A stretch of DNA of 42,700 nucleotides from Paenibacillus alginolyticus DSM 5050 = NBRC 15375 (GCF_000422905.1 NZ_AUGY01000074.1:1-42700), one strand, 5' to 3'. Counted from the first letter of the stretch, positions 24,473-33,435 are shown. A program made the numbers and translations. Notes: a model not told the origin generated them from the letters alone.

Positions 24473-25738
24473 CTAGGAAGCGTTCAATCTAGCAATTGTG
24501 ATCATATACGTGGTCCCTTTGGCTACTTCACTCTTAACCTCTATCTTACCTTGCATCTTTTTAATAATGCTAAACGAAACCATTGTACCAAGGCCCGTCC
24601 CTTTATCTTTGGTGGAATAATAAGGAGTTCCAAGTCGATTCATTTGCTCTTTGGTCATTCCAATGCCAGTATCTCCTACCGAAATGACAACATGTCCGTT
24701 AATAGAATGGGCGGTAAATGTCAAAATCCCACCCTCAGGCATGGCCTCAATACTATTTTTTCCGATATTAATTAGCGCTTGCCGCAATTTATTTTTATCA
24801 CCGAGAATAAGAAGTTCATCTTGCTCGATTTGTTTGATGATCTGTACATTTTGATAATTCGCATAGGAAGTAAGGACGTTAGCTACATAATCGATCTCAT
24901 TCTTCATCTCGATGACTTCTATTTTTTCCGGTTCAGGCTTAGCGAAGGTTAAATAGTCAGAAATGATATGCTCCGCACGTTCCAACTCCTCTAAACAAAT
25001 TTTTTGATAATATTGTCTATTCGATGTCGTAAGATCATCTTTCCCCATCAGTTGAATAAACCCCCTGACAGAAGTTAAAGGATTTCTAACCTCGTGCGCA
25101 ACAGATGCCGCTATATCACTGACGATCTTCATCTTCTCGCTTCTTATGATTTCTTCACGCAATTGGGCATTTCTCTTGAAAGTCTCGAGTACATACACAA
25201 ATACACCGGAAATCGTACATTGGGCAACAATCACCCCGTAAAAATACAGAAAATTTGTATGAATTAACGAAGAAAGATTGCCTATGAGATAACTATAGGT
25301 AGTCAAGCTTATTAGACGAATGCTCGCATAAACAAGAATGGATGAGATCATTTTTTGAATCAATGATAATCCTTGGAACTTGATAACAAACCAGATAATC
25401 ACCAAAAAAGTAGGTAAAAAAGAGATGATATAGGCTATCTGATGGGGACTGCCTAAGATAAACCGGTAGACAAGGACAACCGCATATAAAAAAAGTGAGA
25501 CATAAATGCCTCCATATAAGGAGCCGATACTTAGCGCAACAGCGCGTAAATCAAAGGTAAGACCATTAAGTACAACTGGAAACGTCATTGTGACCACGAG
25601 TGTGAAACTAAAAACAATGGCAATAATCACCCGATTATGACCATTTTCACGATCTGTTTTCATAATATAGGGGTAGATAATAACAGGTAGAAACACAATA
25701 AATAAATTAAATAATAGTTCCCTAACGTTATTAAACAT
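24473..25738 (-). CDS. Membrane sensor histidine kinase (5TM-LYT type)
   Basis: 421 residues. Six or so membrane segments (about 5-180) form a 5TMR-LYT-like sensor. A HisKA domain follows with HEVRNPLTSVRGFIQLM (His near residue 215), then the ATPase domain with N-box NIGKNSIEAMPEGG (about 324), G1 DTGIGM (about 356) and G2 GTGLG (about 380). This resembles sporulation/biofilm kinases of Bacillales. The frame stays open for 57 codons upstream, but this lies in a repeat. The ATG at 25738 is preceded by AGGAGG (4 nt gap) and starts the conserved domain. There is no response regulator next to it; the receiver protein at the head of the pel operon is a possible partner (inference). It is convergent with the AraC gene. 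Confidence 0.88.
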   Translation of the reverse strand: MFNNVRELLFNLFIVFLPVIIYPYIMKTDRENGHNRVIIAIVFSFTLVVTMTFPVVLNGLTFDLRAVALSIGSLYGGIYVSLFLYAVVLVYRFILGSPHQIAYIISFLPTFLVIIWFVIKFQGLSLIQKMISSILVYASIRLISLTTYSYLIGNLSSLIHTNFLYFYGVIVAQCTISGVFVYVLETFKRNAQLREEIIRSEKMKIVSDIAASVAHEVRNPLTSVRGFIQLMGKDDLTTSNRQYYQKICLEELERAEHIISDYLTFAKPEPEKIEVIEMKNEIDYVANVLTSYANYQNVQIIKQIEQDELLILGDKNKLRQALINIGKNSIEAMPEGGILTFTAHSINGHVVISVGDTGIGMTKEQMNRLGTPYYSTKDKGTGLGTMVSFSIIKKMQGKIEVKSEVAKGTTYMITIARLNAS

Positions 25739-25796
25739 ATAGCCTCCTAGTAGCGTCCATACACATAACAGTACCACTAAACGTGATGCGGAAACA

Positions 25797-25986
25797 ATGA
25801 GAAAACCTCTATCGAGGCCATTCAAAGATGAGCGACCGCGTTTAACGAGGAGAGACTTTGGTCTACGACCAAAGATCCCTAAAGCGGAGAGACTTTGCTC
25901 TACGACCAAAGATCCCTATATTAGGTTTTATCGCCAATAAGAAAGCGGTTTTCGGGAACCGAAAACTTATACTTTCTTATGTGGTA
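25797..25986 (+). repeat. Hairpin-rich dispersed repeat, copy A
   Basis: Starts ATGAGAAAACCTCTATCGAG (CCTC-TATC-GAGG hairpin) and continues with GATGAGCGACCGCGTTTA. After a 74-bp tandem insert it ends with TTTTATCGCCAATAAGAAAG and a long hairpin (AAGAAAG.GGTTTTCGG / CCGAAAAC...CTTTCTT) up to ATGTGGTA. Copy B at 35364-35480 is nearly identical except for the insert. It fills most of the 310-bp gap between the kinase gene and pelG. Confidence 0.9.
25849..25922 (+). repeat. Two tandem 37-bp hairpin units inside copy A
   Basis: Units 25849-25885 and 25886-25922 are near identical (GGAGAGACTTTG, then G or C, TCTACGACCAAAGATCCCT). Unit 1 is a perfect hairpin CTTTGGTC-TAC-GACCAAAG; unit 2 carries one change (GCTC) in the left arm. 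Copy B has a few unrelated bases at this place. Confidence 0.9.
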
Positions 25987-26019
25987 AAAAAAACAACCTC
26001 CATAGATGTCTATGGAAGC
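25986..26019 (-). terminator. Terminator of the pel operon
   Basis: On the minus strand, CTTCCATAG-ACAT-CTATGGAGG is followed by TTGTTTTTTTT, 30 nt after the pelG stop. It separates the operon from the histidine kinase gene. Confidence 0.85.
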
Positions 26020-26048
26020 TGTAAATGTCTAAACTTAGCCTATTAATT

Positions 26049-27506
26049 TTAAAATCGCCAGTAAGCTTTTTCACTTAATCGGGTGAAAAATCCTCTTACT
26101 TCCTTGTAAATGATACTTTGTGATATAAAGGTATGAACCTCGATCCGTTTCAAGAATGTCAGCAAGCGAAACCCGCTCCAGCTGTACGCTGCAAGCCCAG
26201 CCAAAAAGTAACTAAACCCATAATAATCGAAGCCCAGAGGCAGTAGTGCAAAAGTTAATATCACATTAAAAGTGAAATAGATTCCCCCAGTAATGACTGC
26301 TCCTTTACGATCTTCGAAATACAGCATGATTAAGATATTAATGAGCATGATGGAATTCATCAGTGCTCCTAGCGCACACATCTTAAAAATGTCGATTACG
26401 ATTTCTTGTAAGCCAAGCCTTTCTAAGAGCATATGACTGATTAAAATGATAAATAGCGTCAATAGGCCTTGCAGCTTCGTCAAACGATACAATTCACGCC
26501 AGAGCACCTCGACCATTCGCGTCTTCGCCTTGGTGATCATCTCCAGCGTTCCGCCATGGGTCACATAGCCGTAAAACGTTTTGTATTTATCATAAAATTG
26601 CGTTTCTACGGAAACGACGAACAGAACGAGTGACGGAATAATCGTCAAATTTGCCAGAAAGACAGGGGTATCATAGATGGGGCTATACCTAAACGTTTCC
26701 TCGATCCGGACACCTGATGGTCCTAACCAAATGATGATGTTATGCGTCCAGACGCCCATGTTGTAAAGAAATCCGATCCAAAGGAGCGAAGGATATTTAT
26801 CGACATAATGTAAAAAACCATAGGGATTAGTCGCTTCTTTAGCCGGAAATGAGCGCAGCAGTACAAATACCAGCATGCTCATGGTAAGTAGAATACCACA
26901 GCTGAAACCCAATAAAATGTTGGTCGCCTGCTCATGTTGCTCGAAGGCAATTGGGTACCTCTGCAGAATAATCACACCGATAATCGAAACCAAAACACCT
27001 GCCAAAAATGAATAAGAAATAATCTTATAATCCTTAGCCGCGGTTAAAAAGACCATGGCCAGCCAAATTTGTCCAACCATGAAAAATAACAATACGCTCG
27101 TCACTTTATAAACCATTGATAAGGGGGACGACCAATAAAAAATCACAGCAATAATGAGTGAAATACCGAGTATGATCCTGCTTATCCCAACATAGGTAGG
27201 TGTGACGACCTCTAGACGATTTTGAAAAAAATGATCGGCCAAATACCTTGTAACACTTAACTGCCAGCCCCCGGAAAGGATTTGCGAGAAAATGAAACAA
27301 TACGATACCGTAACAATAAACAATTGACGCTGAGCGTCATCTATATGACCAAAGTGAACAAGCATAAAGTTAATCAGCGCAATACTGCCGACAGATATCA
27401 TCCAAGGACCAGCAGCAATGAAAGAAGCATAGGTATAAGCCCGAACTCTTAGTGTAAGATAGTCATCGCGGAACAACTTCTGTAGGGTAAATCCGATTCC
27501 CGCCAT
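26049..27506 (-). CDS. pelG: PelG, polysaccharide export flippase-like membrane protein
   Basis: 485 residues with about twelve membrane segments. The N-terminus MAGIGFTLQKLFRDDY and AYTYASFIAAGPWMISVG is the PelG family signature. Family knowledge: PelG is a Wzx-like (MOP superfamily) transporter that works with PelD, PelE and PelF to move the Pel polymer, rich in GalNAc, across the cytoplasmic membrane. The start codon overlaps the pelF stop by 1 nt (TAATG), a sign of coupled translation. It is the last gene before the terminator at 25986. Confidence 0.93.
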   Translation of the reverse strand: MAGIGFTLQKLFRDDYLTLRVRAYTYASFIAAGPWMISVGSIALINFMLVHFGHIDDAQRQLFIVTVSYCFIFSQILSGGWQLSVTRYLADHFFQNRLEVVTPTYVGISRIILGISLIIAVIFYWSSPLSMVYKVTSVLLFFMVGQIWLAMVFLTAAKDYKIISYSFLAGVLVSIIGVIILQRYPIAFEQHEQATNILLGFSCGILLTMSMLVFVLLRSFPAKEATNPYGFLHYVDKYPSLLWIGFLYNMGVWTHNIIIWLGPSGVRIEETFRYSPIYDTPVFLANLTIIPSLVLFVVSVETQFYDKYKTFYGYVTHGGTLEMITKAKTRMVEVLWRELYRLTKLQGLLTLFIILISHMLLERLGLQEIVIDIFKMCALGALMNSIMLINILIMLYFEDRKGAVITGGIYFTFNVILTFALLPLGFDYYGFSYFLAGLAAYSWSGFRLLTFLKRIEVHTFISQSIIYKEVRGFFTRLSEKAYWRF

Positions 27507-28918
27507 TAGGTAACCACCTCATCGTATAACTGCCGGTAAGCATCAATAAAATGATCAATCTGATAATAGGCTTCCACCCGATTGCGTCCTACTTGTCCCA
27601 TATACGTACGCTCTTCCGGGAGTGTATACATTTTCACCATAGCCTCAGACATCGCTTTTGGATTAACAGGAGGAACGACATATCCGGCTATTCCGACATC
27701 GTGCTCATCCTTCCCCTCCAGCAGCTCGCGGCAGCTGCCTACCTCCGTACAGATCCATGGTATTCCTGCGGCCATTCCTTCCAGAACGGCAAGGGGCTGA
27801 CCTTCACTAATCGAGCTCAATATGAGTACATCAATCTTGGGCAGATATTCGTCAATCGCTACTTTCCCCAAAAAGGTAACGATCTCCTCCAAATGGAGAT
27901 TGCGGGTTAAGGCTATGCATTCCTGATAGTAATCAGGATCTTCGTCCGTAGGCCCCATTATCCAAAGACGCATGTCAGGGATGTCATGACTGGCAAGCCG
28001 AACAGCATAGAGCATCGTCTTAATATCCTTAATAGGTACTAGACGTACTAAGGCCCCAAAGACTATCCCTCCACCGGAAGTACTCGTATGTCTTGGAAGC
28101 ACTGACAATCTATGATAATCAATGCCATTGGGGATAATCATAGCTTTATCAGCATGAAGTCCGAGCTCAAGCTGAGTTTGATGGGTACCTTGATAAAGAG
28201 AAATGGTTCGATCAGCTGTGTGATAAGCACCTTGGGACATATGGTAGAAGTATTCGATCCATCTTTTTTTGAAGGGAGGATCTACCCATGCTGATTTCAA
28301 AATCTCTTCTTCCCTTTCACGTGCGTAAACGCCATGCTCCGTAAGCAGGAATGGCTTCTTATGCTTCATTCGCAGATAAGTGGCGATCAAGCCAGCATAT
28401 CCGGTTGAAACCGCATGATACACATCAGCTATCGGATAAGACTGCTGCAGCAGATAAATGGCGGGGAGGTACATGGATCTCCACGTCCAGAAATAGCTAT
28501 TAAACGAATGATTCGGCATTTCTTGCTCATAGGAAGCAACCAGGAAATCCCAAAATATTTCACTTTTCATAAAGGTGATCGGATTTCCGAGCTTTTTAGG
28601 ATCAGCAATGCAGGGAATCGATTGCTCGGAATTTTTTTGAAAAGCAAACCACTCCAGACAAGATGCAGCTTCTTTCTTGGTTAATCGCGGAGGCTTCCCC
28701 TCCTCTAGATTCAAGTAGTCCATCATGAAAACATCATGAATGCCTGAAATATTCGGCGGAAGCTTGTATTTATAGCTTGAGGCCTCTTGACGAGAAGAAG
28801 AAATCGCAATGATTTCAAATTCATGCTCTGGCATGGCCGAGACCAACATCTGAATCCAATTCGCTACCCCACCTGACACGTAAGGGTAACTTCCTTCCAC
28901 TAACAATGCGATTTTCAT
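27506..28918 (-). CDS. pelF: PelF, cytosolic GT4-type glycosyltransferase
   Basis: 470 residues. N-terminal MKIALLVEGSYPYVSGGVAN is the PelF family start. The GT-B C-terminal half shows GALVRLVPIKDIKTML, the EX7E motif EGQPLAVLE (about residue 385) and GIPWICTEVGSCREL. PelF uses a UDP-sugar (UDP-GalNAc or UDP-GlcNAc in characterised systems) to polymerise Pel. The ATG at 28918 overlaps the pelA stop (ATGA) and has AAGGAA 8 nt upstream; an in-frame upstream extension would only add residues inside pelA. A little shorter than the Pseudomonas protein, as in other Gram-positive clusters. Confidence 0.94.
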   Translation of the reverse strand: MKIALLVEGSYPYVSGGVANWIQMLVSAMPEHEFEIIAISSSRQEASSYKYKLPPNISGIHDVFMMDYLNLEEGKPPRLTKKEAASCLEWFAFQKNSEQSIPCIADPKKLGNPITFMKSEIFWDFLVASYEQEMPNHSFNSYFWTWRSMYLPAIYLLQQSYPIADVYHAVSTGYAGLIATYLRMKHKKPFLLTEHGVYAREREEEILKSAWVDPPFKKRWIEYFYHMSQGAYHTADRTISLYQGTHQTQLELGLHADKAMIIPNGIDYHRLSVLPRHTSTSGGGIVFGALVRLVPIKDIKTMLYAVRLASHDIPDMRLWIMGPTDEDPDYYQECIALTRNLHLEEIVTFLGKVAIDEYLPKIDVLILSSISEGQPLAVLEGMAAGIPWICTEVGSCRELLEGKDEHDVGIAGYVVPPVNPKAMSEAMVKMYTLPEERTYMGQVGRNRVEAYYQIDHFIDAYRQLYDEVVT

Positions 28919-30759
28919 GGCTTCATTTCCTTCAATTGTAGGGTCACAGTAGGTTGACGAGCCTCCAAATGCCAAAGTCCGTCGGTATGTTCCATACGTG
29001 TCAGTACACCAGCTTCCTTGGGAATCTCCGGTGTTCGGTTAGCTGGCACACGAACGGTGTAATGCATGGGGACCAGCTCATCCTTGGTCGTAATCGTTAT
29101 TACGTCTTGACTGTAATGAACATCGACCTTCCCAGCCGAGTAAATACTAAGTTTTTTCACGGCGTCCCTAACCGTTAAAGGTTGAAGATACGAATAGCTT
29201 TTACCCAGCGACGCCATCCAGGCTTCGAATTGCTGACTCAAAAACTTCCAGCCTTTTCCTGAGGAACGTTTGATATCGAGTGCATCATCCGGATGTACAA
29301 AGTGATTCACCAGACCAAAATTAGCAATAACATCATTTACGTAAAATTTCATGCTGTCGTCCAGCCAGTAACCGGATGATATCCGGGGGAAATTCGTGAA
29401 TTGCGGAAATTCACTGTCCACCCCAAATTCCTGTTCCAGAAAGCCCTCTTCTTCTCCCGCATAATACAGGGAAGCGATGATATCAATGGAGGGTACAGCT
29501 TCAGCGATCGCTGCCTTTCCCGTCTTGTTCAGAACGTTGGACGGAGGCACATATGTCTTCAACTCATGCCCGGGAAACAAACTGTTCGCGAGCTCGACCA
29601 TGCGCTGAAGACTTTCGACCATGGATGCTTTATCGGGCCAAGGAACATAGCCGAGATTACTATTAATTGGCTCCTCTGGCGTGACAAGGGATTGATGATT
29701 ATAGCCATGCAGACCAATCTCTCCACCCAGACCCAGCAGCTTACTGCCAAAATAAGGCATGATCTTCGGATAGTTCCCCAGCAGTGTTGGGAGAGGCGAA
29801 CTCGTCTGGTTCTGATAATTCCCAATCATGAGGCCTGTATACTTCCACCCATAAAGCTTCGCGAAACGAGCCATATCCTCCCACCAAATCCGTTCATAGA
29901 ATTCAGGTGTGCTAAGCCCATACTCCTGACGAATCAGCGGATTAACAACAAGCGGAACGGGGGACGGGAAATCGTCAATATTCAGACTTCGTATGGCAAC
30001 TTGTGAGGTAACGAGACTGTCTAGAGCAAGGCCAATGGATTGGACCATAAGCCCTCGACCTACCTTCTGGATACTGCTGGTTGAGTTCCAGAATACGACG
30101 CTCCCCTGCCCATAGTTATTTTTCCAAAGCATAGGCGTCCCTTCGGCTGATAAATACATGTTAACCTGCGGCTTAAGCTTAATATCCAACATACTGTTAG
30201 AAAATAGCTCGTTGCTAGCTGGAAGATTAGGATAGCCGGGAAATACGGTTTGGTTGACTTCTATGCCGTGAATCGTTCTTTCAATGAATCCGTTATTGCT
30301 TTCTATCCCAAGCATGTCGTTCCATTCCGGCGCATAAAACCGCGTATAGGCAAGAAGTCGGCCGCCTTCATTCAAATAGGACTGGATAACGGTCTGATCC
30401 AGCTCGCTTATATCTTCGCCAGTAAGTAGAATGACAGTCCAGGGGTTTGGTTTAATTGTCCTCAATTCATCAGCTGTTATGGAATCCGCATGCAATTTGG
30501 CAAGCCCTAGTGCTGTCTGTAGGTTGACTTTGACCTTATTGCCTACTGAATCCTTAGGATTTGTATACATATACAGACTGAGCTTATCACCTGTTGCGGA
30601 TGATTGGACCGAGCTCTTTACTGGAAACTGTGCCTCTTGATACACATTTCTTACGGAGGATAAAGGAAACAAGTCAACGGTTCGTATGGTTTGCAGCCCG
30701 ACACCGAGCAGCAGCACACTAACGATAACGCATGTAAAGATGATCAACTTGCGGGACAC
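28915..30759 (-). CDS. pelA: PelA-like deacetylase (hydrolase domain absent), membrane anchored
   Basis: 614 residues: one N-terminal membrane anchor (about 5-24), an alpha/beta region (about 55-250) and a CE4-like deacetylase domain (about 253-500). The metal/catalytic residues are visible: NIDDFPSP (D262, D263), HGYNH (H351, H355) and NHFVHPDD (H486, H489). A beta-rich tail follows (520-614). Pseudomonas PelA has a hydrolase domain before the deacetylase; here no such domain is visible, as in the Gram-positive PelADA type. Role: partial N-deacetylation of Pel outside the membrane. The start overlaps pelE by 41 nt. Confidence 0.88.
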   Translation of the reverse strand: MSRKLIIFTCVIVSVLLLGVGLQTIRTVDLFPLSSVRNVYQEAQFPVKSSVQSSATGDKLSLYMYTNPKDSVGNKVKVNLQTALGLAKLHADSITADELRTIKPNPWTVILLTGEDISELDQTVIQSYLNEGGRLLAYTRFYAPEWNDMLGIESNNGFIERTIHGIEVNQTVFPGYPNLPASNELFSNSMLDIKLKPQVNMYLSAEGTPMLWKNNYGQGSVVFWNSTSSIQKVGRGLMVQSIGLALDSLVTSQVAIRSLNIDDFPSPVPLVVNPLIRQEYGLSTPEFYERIWWEDMARFAKLYGWKYTGLMIGNYQNQTSSPLPTLLGNYPKIMPYFGSKLLGLGGEIGLHGYNHQSLVTPEEPINSNLGYVPWPDKASMVESLQRMVELANSLFPGHELKTYVPPSNVLNKTGKAAIAEAVPSIDIIASLYYAGEEEGFLEQEFGVDSEFPQFTNFPRISSGYWLDDSMKFYVNDVIANFGLVNHFVHPDDALDIKRSSGKGWKFLSQQFEAWMASLGKSYSYLQPLTVRDAVKKLSIYSAGKVDVHYSQDVITITTKDELVPMHYTVRVPANRTPEIPKEAGVLTRMEHTDGLWHLEARQPTVTLQLKEMKP

Positions 30760-31783
30760 CTTGTTCCTTCAGCTCCTTCCAAAATTGGATCGCAGGCAGA
30801 TGCTCGTCTGGAACCTCAATGCTGCAGTCCAACCATTGCTGTGCAAATAGACTAAGTTCATTTAGTTTTCCTTCTGCATACATTTTTTCTGCTTGAGTTA
30901 AATAAATCAGATAGCGATAATCTCCTACATGGGAAAGCTGTTCAGCGTAGCGGATGGCCGTCTGATAATCCTTTTCCATTCGCGCCAGATGACATAGCTC
31001 TACGATAAACCGGGGCTCATCGGGAAATTGCGAAAGCCCCCGTCCTATCCATTGTTTAAACGTTTGCCTGACTTCCATAGCAAGCTCTTCCGTCAATAAA
31101 TGACTTCCCAAATATAATCGGTAGGTTTCCAATAATTCTTTCCATGTCTCCCAACTTTTATCGTCCTGCTGCAAAAGCAAGGTCCATTTCTTGATACTTC
31201 GTAAATATTGCTCATGTAAATAGTTCAAGCTAGTCGCTGCATAATGAACCACCTCGGGATCCTCATTGCGCAGGGCTTCGTTAAATAACTGCACTTTATT
31301 ATTGCCTTCATATTGGAGGAGGGAAAATAAAGCCTCCTTCTTGCCCAAAGGCTCGCCTGACATCAGAATTTCCCTGAATGGCAGACGGTTCGATTCCGCT
31401 TCCACATTAATATGATAGCTTTCCATGGATTGCGGAGAATAATAGACGTAGTTCTCATATTCCTCGTAAAAATCGTGCCGAAAGCGAACAAGTAACAAGC
31501 CTAAGAAAACCAATGATCCAACCAGAAATCCAACGCCAGGAAAGAAAAGGATGATGGTTTGCACCCAACCGGCACTTAATCGGTCTTCGATTCTGAAGGT
31601 GATGATATGAAGCAGCCTATTATAAATGATTACAAGGACGAGATGGGGCAGCAAGCTAATCCAATGAAAAGAAAGCCCAATGATCTGCAGTCCATCTAAC
31701 ACTGCAAATAGTAGACTGACTGCCACGGCAAGCCATGCGTGAGGAGAAACATCAAAATGCCGAACATTCCGAGAGACTCTCAT
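30719..31783 (-). CDS. pelE: PelE-like membrane protein with helical-repeat domain
   Basis: 354 residues. Two to four membrane segments lie near the N-terminus (about 15-60 and 72-102), and a cytosolic helical-repeat domain follows (HEAT/TPR-like, for example RNEDPEVVHYAATSLNYLHEQY and MEKDYQTAIRYAEQLSHVGDY). This is the PelE architecture; PelE binds PelD in the synthase complex. Sequence similarity is weak by eye, so the call rests on topology and on position between pelD and pelA. AGGAGG stands 7 nt before the ATG, which overlaps the pelD stop (ATGA). Confidence 0.85.
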   Translation of the reverse strand: MRVSRNVRHFDVSPHAWLAVAVSLLFAVLDGLQIIGLSFHWISLLPHLVLVIIYNRLLHIITFRIEDRLSAGWVQTIILFFPGVGFLVGSLVFLGLLLVRFRHDFYEEYENYVYYSPQSMESYHINVEAESNRLPFREILMSGEPLGKKEALFSLLQYEGNNKVQLFNEALRNEDPEVVHYAATSLNYLHEQYLRSIKKWTLLLQQDDKSWETWKELLETYRLYLGSHLLTEELAMEVRQTFKQWIGRGLSQFPDEPRFIVELCHLARMEKDYQTAIRYAEQLSHVGDYRYLIYLTQAEKMYAEGKLNELSLFAQQWLDCSIEVPDEHLPAIQFWKELKEQGVPQVDHLYMRYR

Positions 31784-33015
31784 TCTGAGACCCTCCTATT
31801 GAAACGATTCCTAATCCTGTCTTCAATACGTGATGCCAGATCTGGTGACGTAGCAGGAAGTAAAAATAACAGCTCTCCGCGAAATGAATCGTAGGCCATC
31901 GCATCTTCTTCACGCAGCATCTGCTGTGTTAAGCTATTGATTTCGATCAGTGCATCTGTCTCTTCCATTTCGCTAAACTCGATAGGAATCTTCAGCAGCA
32001 GGAAATTTTGGGCAAAATCGGTTGCACGTATCGTTTCTTCATTCAATTTGGCGTAGAAATGATCCGGCTTCATGATCCGAGTATTGGGGAAATATCGTTG
32101 TTCATTCAACTTCTGTTCCTTTTGGAACGCTTTCACACAGCTCTCACCCATCCAAGTGAGAATAAGTCGAAACAGATCTATCGTATGCTTGTTCAAGGCA
32201 ACAAAATCAAGCCCGTTCAAACCAATAATGCCTATAATTTGCTTATTCTCATCCAGAAGAGGGCCTGCAAGAATGGGAATTTCTGCCGATACTCCCTCCG
32301 GTCGCATTTGAATCGTTTTCTCCTTGCATACTTGGGCGTATAAGGATGGTTGATCTAGGAATACGGTGGAAGGATAATGGGTTTCTGCTCCGTAATAGAC
32401 TTTCAGCCTCAGTACATCACCGCCGGGGCTCATTCGATAGATTACGATGGATCCCGCTTGAATTAAATCTTTGCATAAACGTACAGCATCCGTGAAAATA
32501 ATTTCCGATTCTTCGGAATCTAATGCCTTGGCAATTTTATAGAGGGTATACATGCTTTCTTGAGCACCGACGACCTTCGTTTCCAAGGCTTTCTTAACAA
32601 AGAGCAGATCATGATAGCTGGTATCCATTTTCGCTAGCTGCTGCTTATTGTCCTCAAATTCATCCGCCAGAATGGCATATCGAAAACGTAAATCGGAGGA
32701 AACGTGACCTACAAATAAAGCGATCCCCCAATAACAGACGAACCATTTCGCCTGATCCCATCGGTCAAACAGTCCATATACGTCACCGTTAATCTGAAGG
32801 TACGTAAAGATATGCAGCAAGCTGGCTCCAATCGCCGAGGCTGCGCCTATGCGTGTTCCATAGCGGAGAGAAAAGTAAAGAGTCACAAATAAAAATGGAT
32901 TGGGTGACCAATTCAACCAATCAATGTTGTACACCATATGGATAGTAAATAGAACGGCGAGAAAAAAAGCCAGTTCACACCAGGCTAACCAGCTTCGGTT
33001 TTGTCGAAAAATCAA
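31780..33015 (-). CDS. pelD: PelD, c-di-GMP receptor with GAF and degenerate GGDEF domains
   Basis: 411 residues. Four N-terminal membrane segments (about 10-105) are followed by a coiled linker (115-150), a GAF domain (about 155-295) and a degenerate GGDEF domain (about 305-405). In the latter, LREED gives an RxxD inhibitory-site motif (R368-D371), and FRGEL (378-382) replaces the GG(D/E)EF signature, so the domain should bind c-di-GMP rather than make it. This matches PelD of Pseudomonas and Bacillus cereus. The start is TTG, chosen for GGAGG 8 nt upstream. It lies 18 nt after the receiver gene. Confidence 0.93.
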   Translation of the reverse strand: MIFRQNRSWLAWCELAFFLAVLFTIHMVYNIDWLNWSPNPFLFVTLYFSLRYGTRIGAASAIGASLLHIFTYLQINGDVYGLFDRWDQAKWFVCYWGIALFVGHVSSDLRFRYAILADEFEDNKQQLAKMDTSYHDLLFVKKALETKVVGAQESMYTLYKIAKALDSEESEIIFTDAVRLCKDLIQAGSIVIYRMSPGGDVLRLKVYYGAETHYPSTVFLDQPSLYAQVCKEKTIQMRPEGVSAEIPILAGPLLDENKQIIGIIGLNGLDFVALNKHTIDLFRLILTWMGESCVKAFQKEQKLNEQRYFPNTRIMKPDHFYAKLNEETIRATDFAQNFLLLKIPIEFSEMEETDALIEINSLTQQMLREEDAMAYDSFRGELLFLLPATSPDLASRIEDRIRNRFNRRVSE

Positions 33016-33033
33016 TCACGCTTCCTCCAAACT

Positions 33034-33435
33034 CTAACTATCCAAAGGTTTGATAATAATGGGGTTATTTTTCTTCTTATAAAACTGTTTCAATTGCTCA
33101 AAGATATCATCCATTTGAAAAGGCTTAATGATATACTCATCGGCTCCAGCCATCATTGACTTCGATAATTCGCCGATGGAATGCTTCGCACTCATCAGAA
33201 AAATCGGCGTCTTGGCAAAGGATTTGTCCGAGCGAAGCTCACGGCATAGTTCAAATCCCGTTAAATTCGGCATAAGTACATCGGACAGCACAGCGTCCGG
33301 TTTCAATTCCTTTATCGATTTTAACGCAACAACAGGGTCATTGAAGGCAGATACCTGGAGACCTATCACTTCGAATAAATCCTGTAGAATGTGTAGCAGG
33401 ACATTATCGTCGTCTACGATAGCTATGTGTTTCAT
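33034..33435 (-). CDS. CheY-like stand-alone receiver protein
   Basis: 133 residues, a single receiver domain. The acidic cluster is D8-D10 (AIVDDDN), the phosphorylation site D52 (SDVLMP), and the conserved lysine K104 (YIIKPF). No DNA-binding or enzymatic output domain follows; only about 20 residues remain, ending in a lysine-rich tail. It is the first gene of the pel operon, 18 nt before pelD, so it probably acts by protein contact on the Pel machinery or relays to another protein. The ATG at 33435 is chosen because AAGGAG is 9 nt upstream; the TTG before it directly abuts that site. Confidence 0.9.
   Translation of the reverse strand: MKHIAIVDDDNVLLHILQDLFEVIGLQVSAFNDPVVALKSIKELKPDAVLSDVLMPNLTGFELCRELRSDKSFAKTPIFLMSAKHSIGELSKSMMAGADEYIIKPFQMDDIFEQLKQFYKKKNNPIIIKPLDS

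Noticed and set aside
25739..25909. 57-codon N-terminal extension of the histidine kinase frame
   Set aside because: It runs into repeat copy A, and the ATG at 25738 has AGGAGG right upstream and begins the conserved sensor domain.
25849..25922. Two tandem 37-bp units considered as a CRISPR remnant
   Set aside because: The units are directly adjacent without spacers, no cas genes are in the window, and the unit is a self-complementary hairpin.
25797..25986. Repeat copies considered as c-di-GMP (GEMM) riboswitches because they flank the pel locus
   Set aside because: The conserved GEMM core and tetraloop-receptor pattern are not visible, and the copies are oriented away from the pel genes.
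28915..30759. Hidden glycoside hydrolase domain in the N-terminal part of PelA
   Set aside because: Residues 55-250 lack the GH114/GH166 barrel motifs that are plain in the separate glycosidase at 33573.
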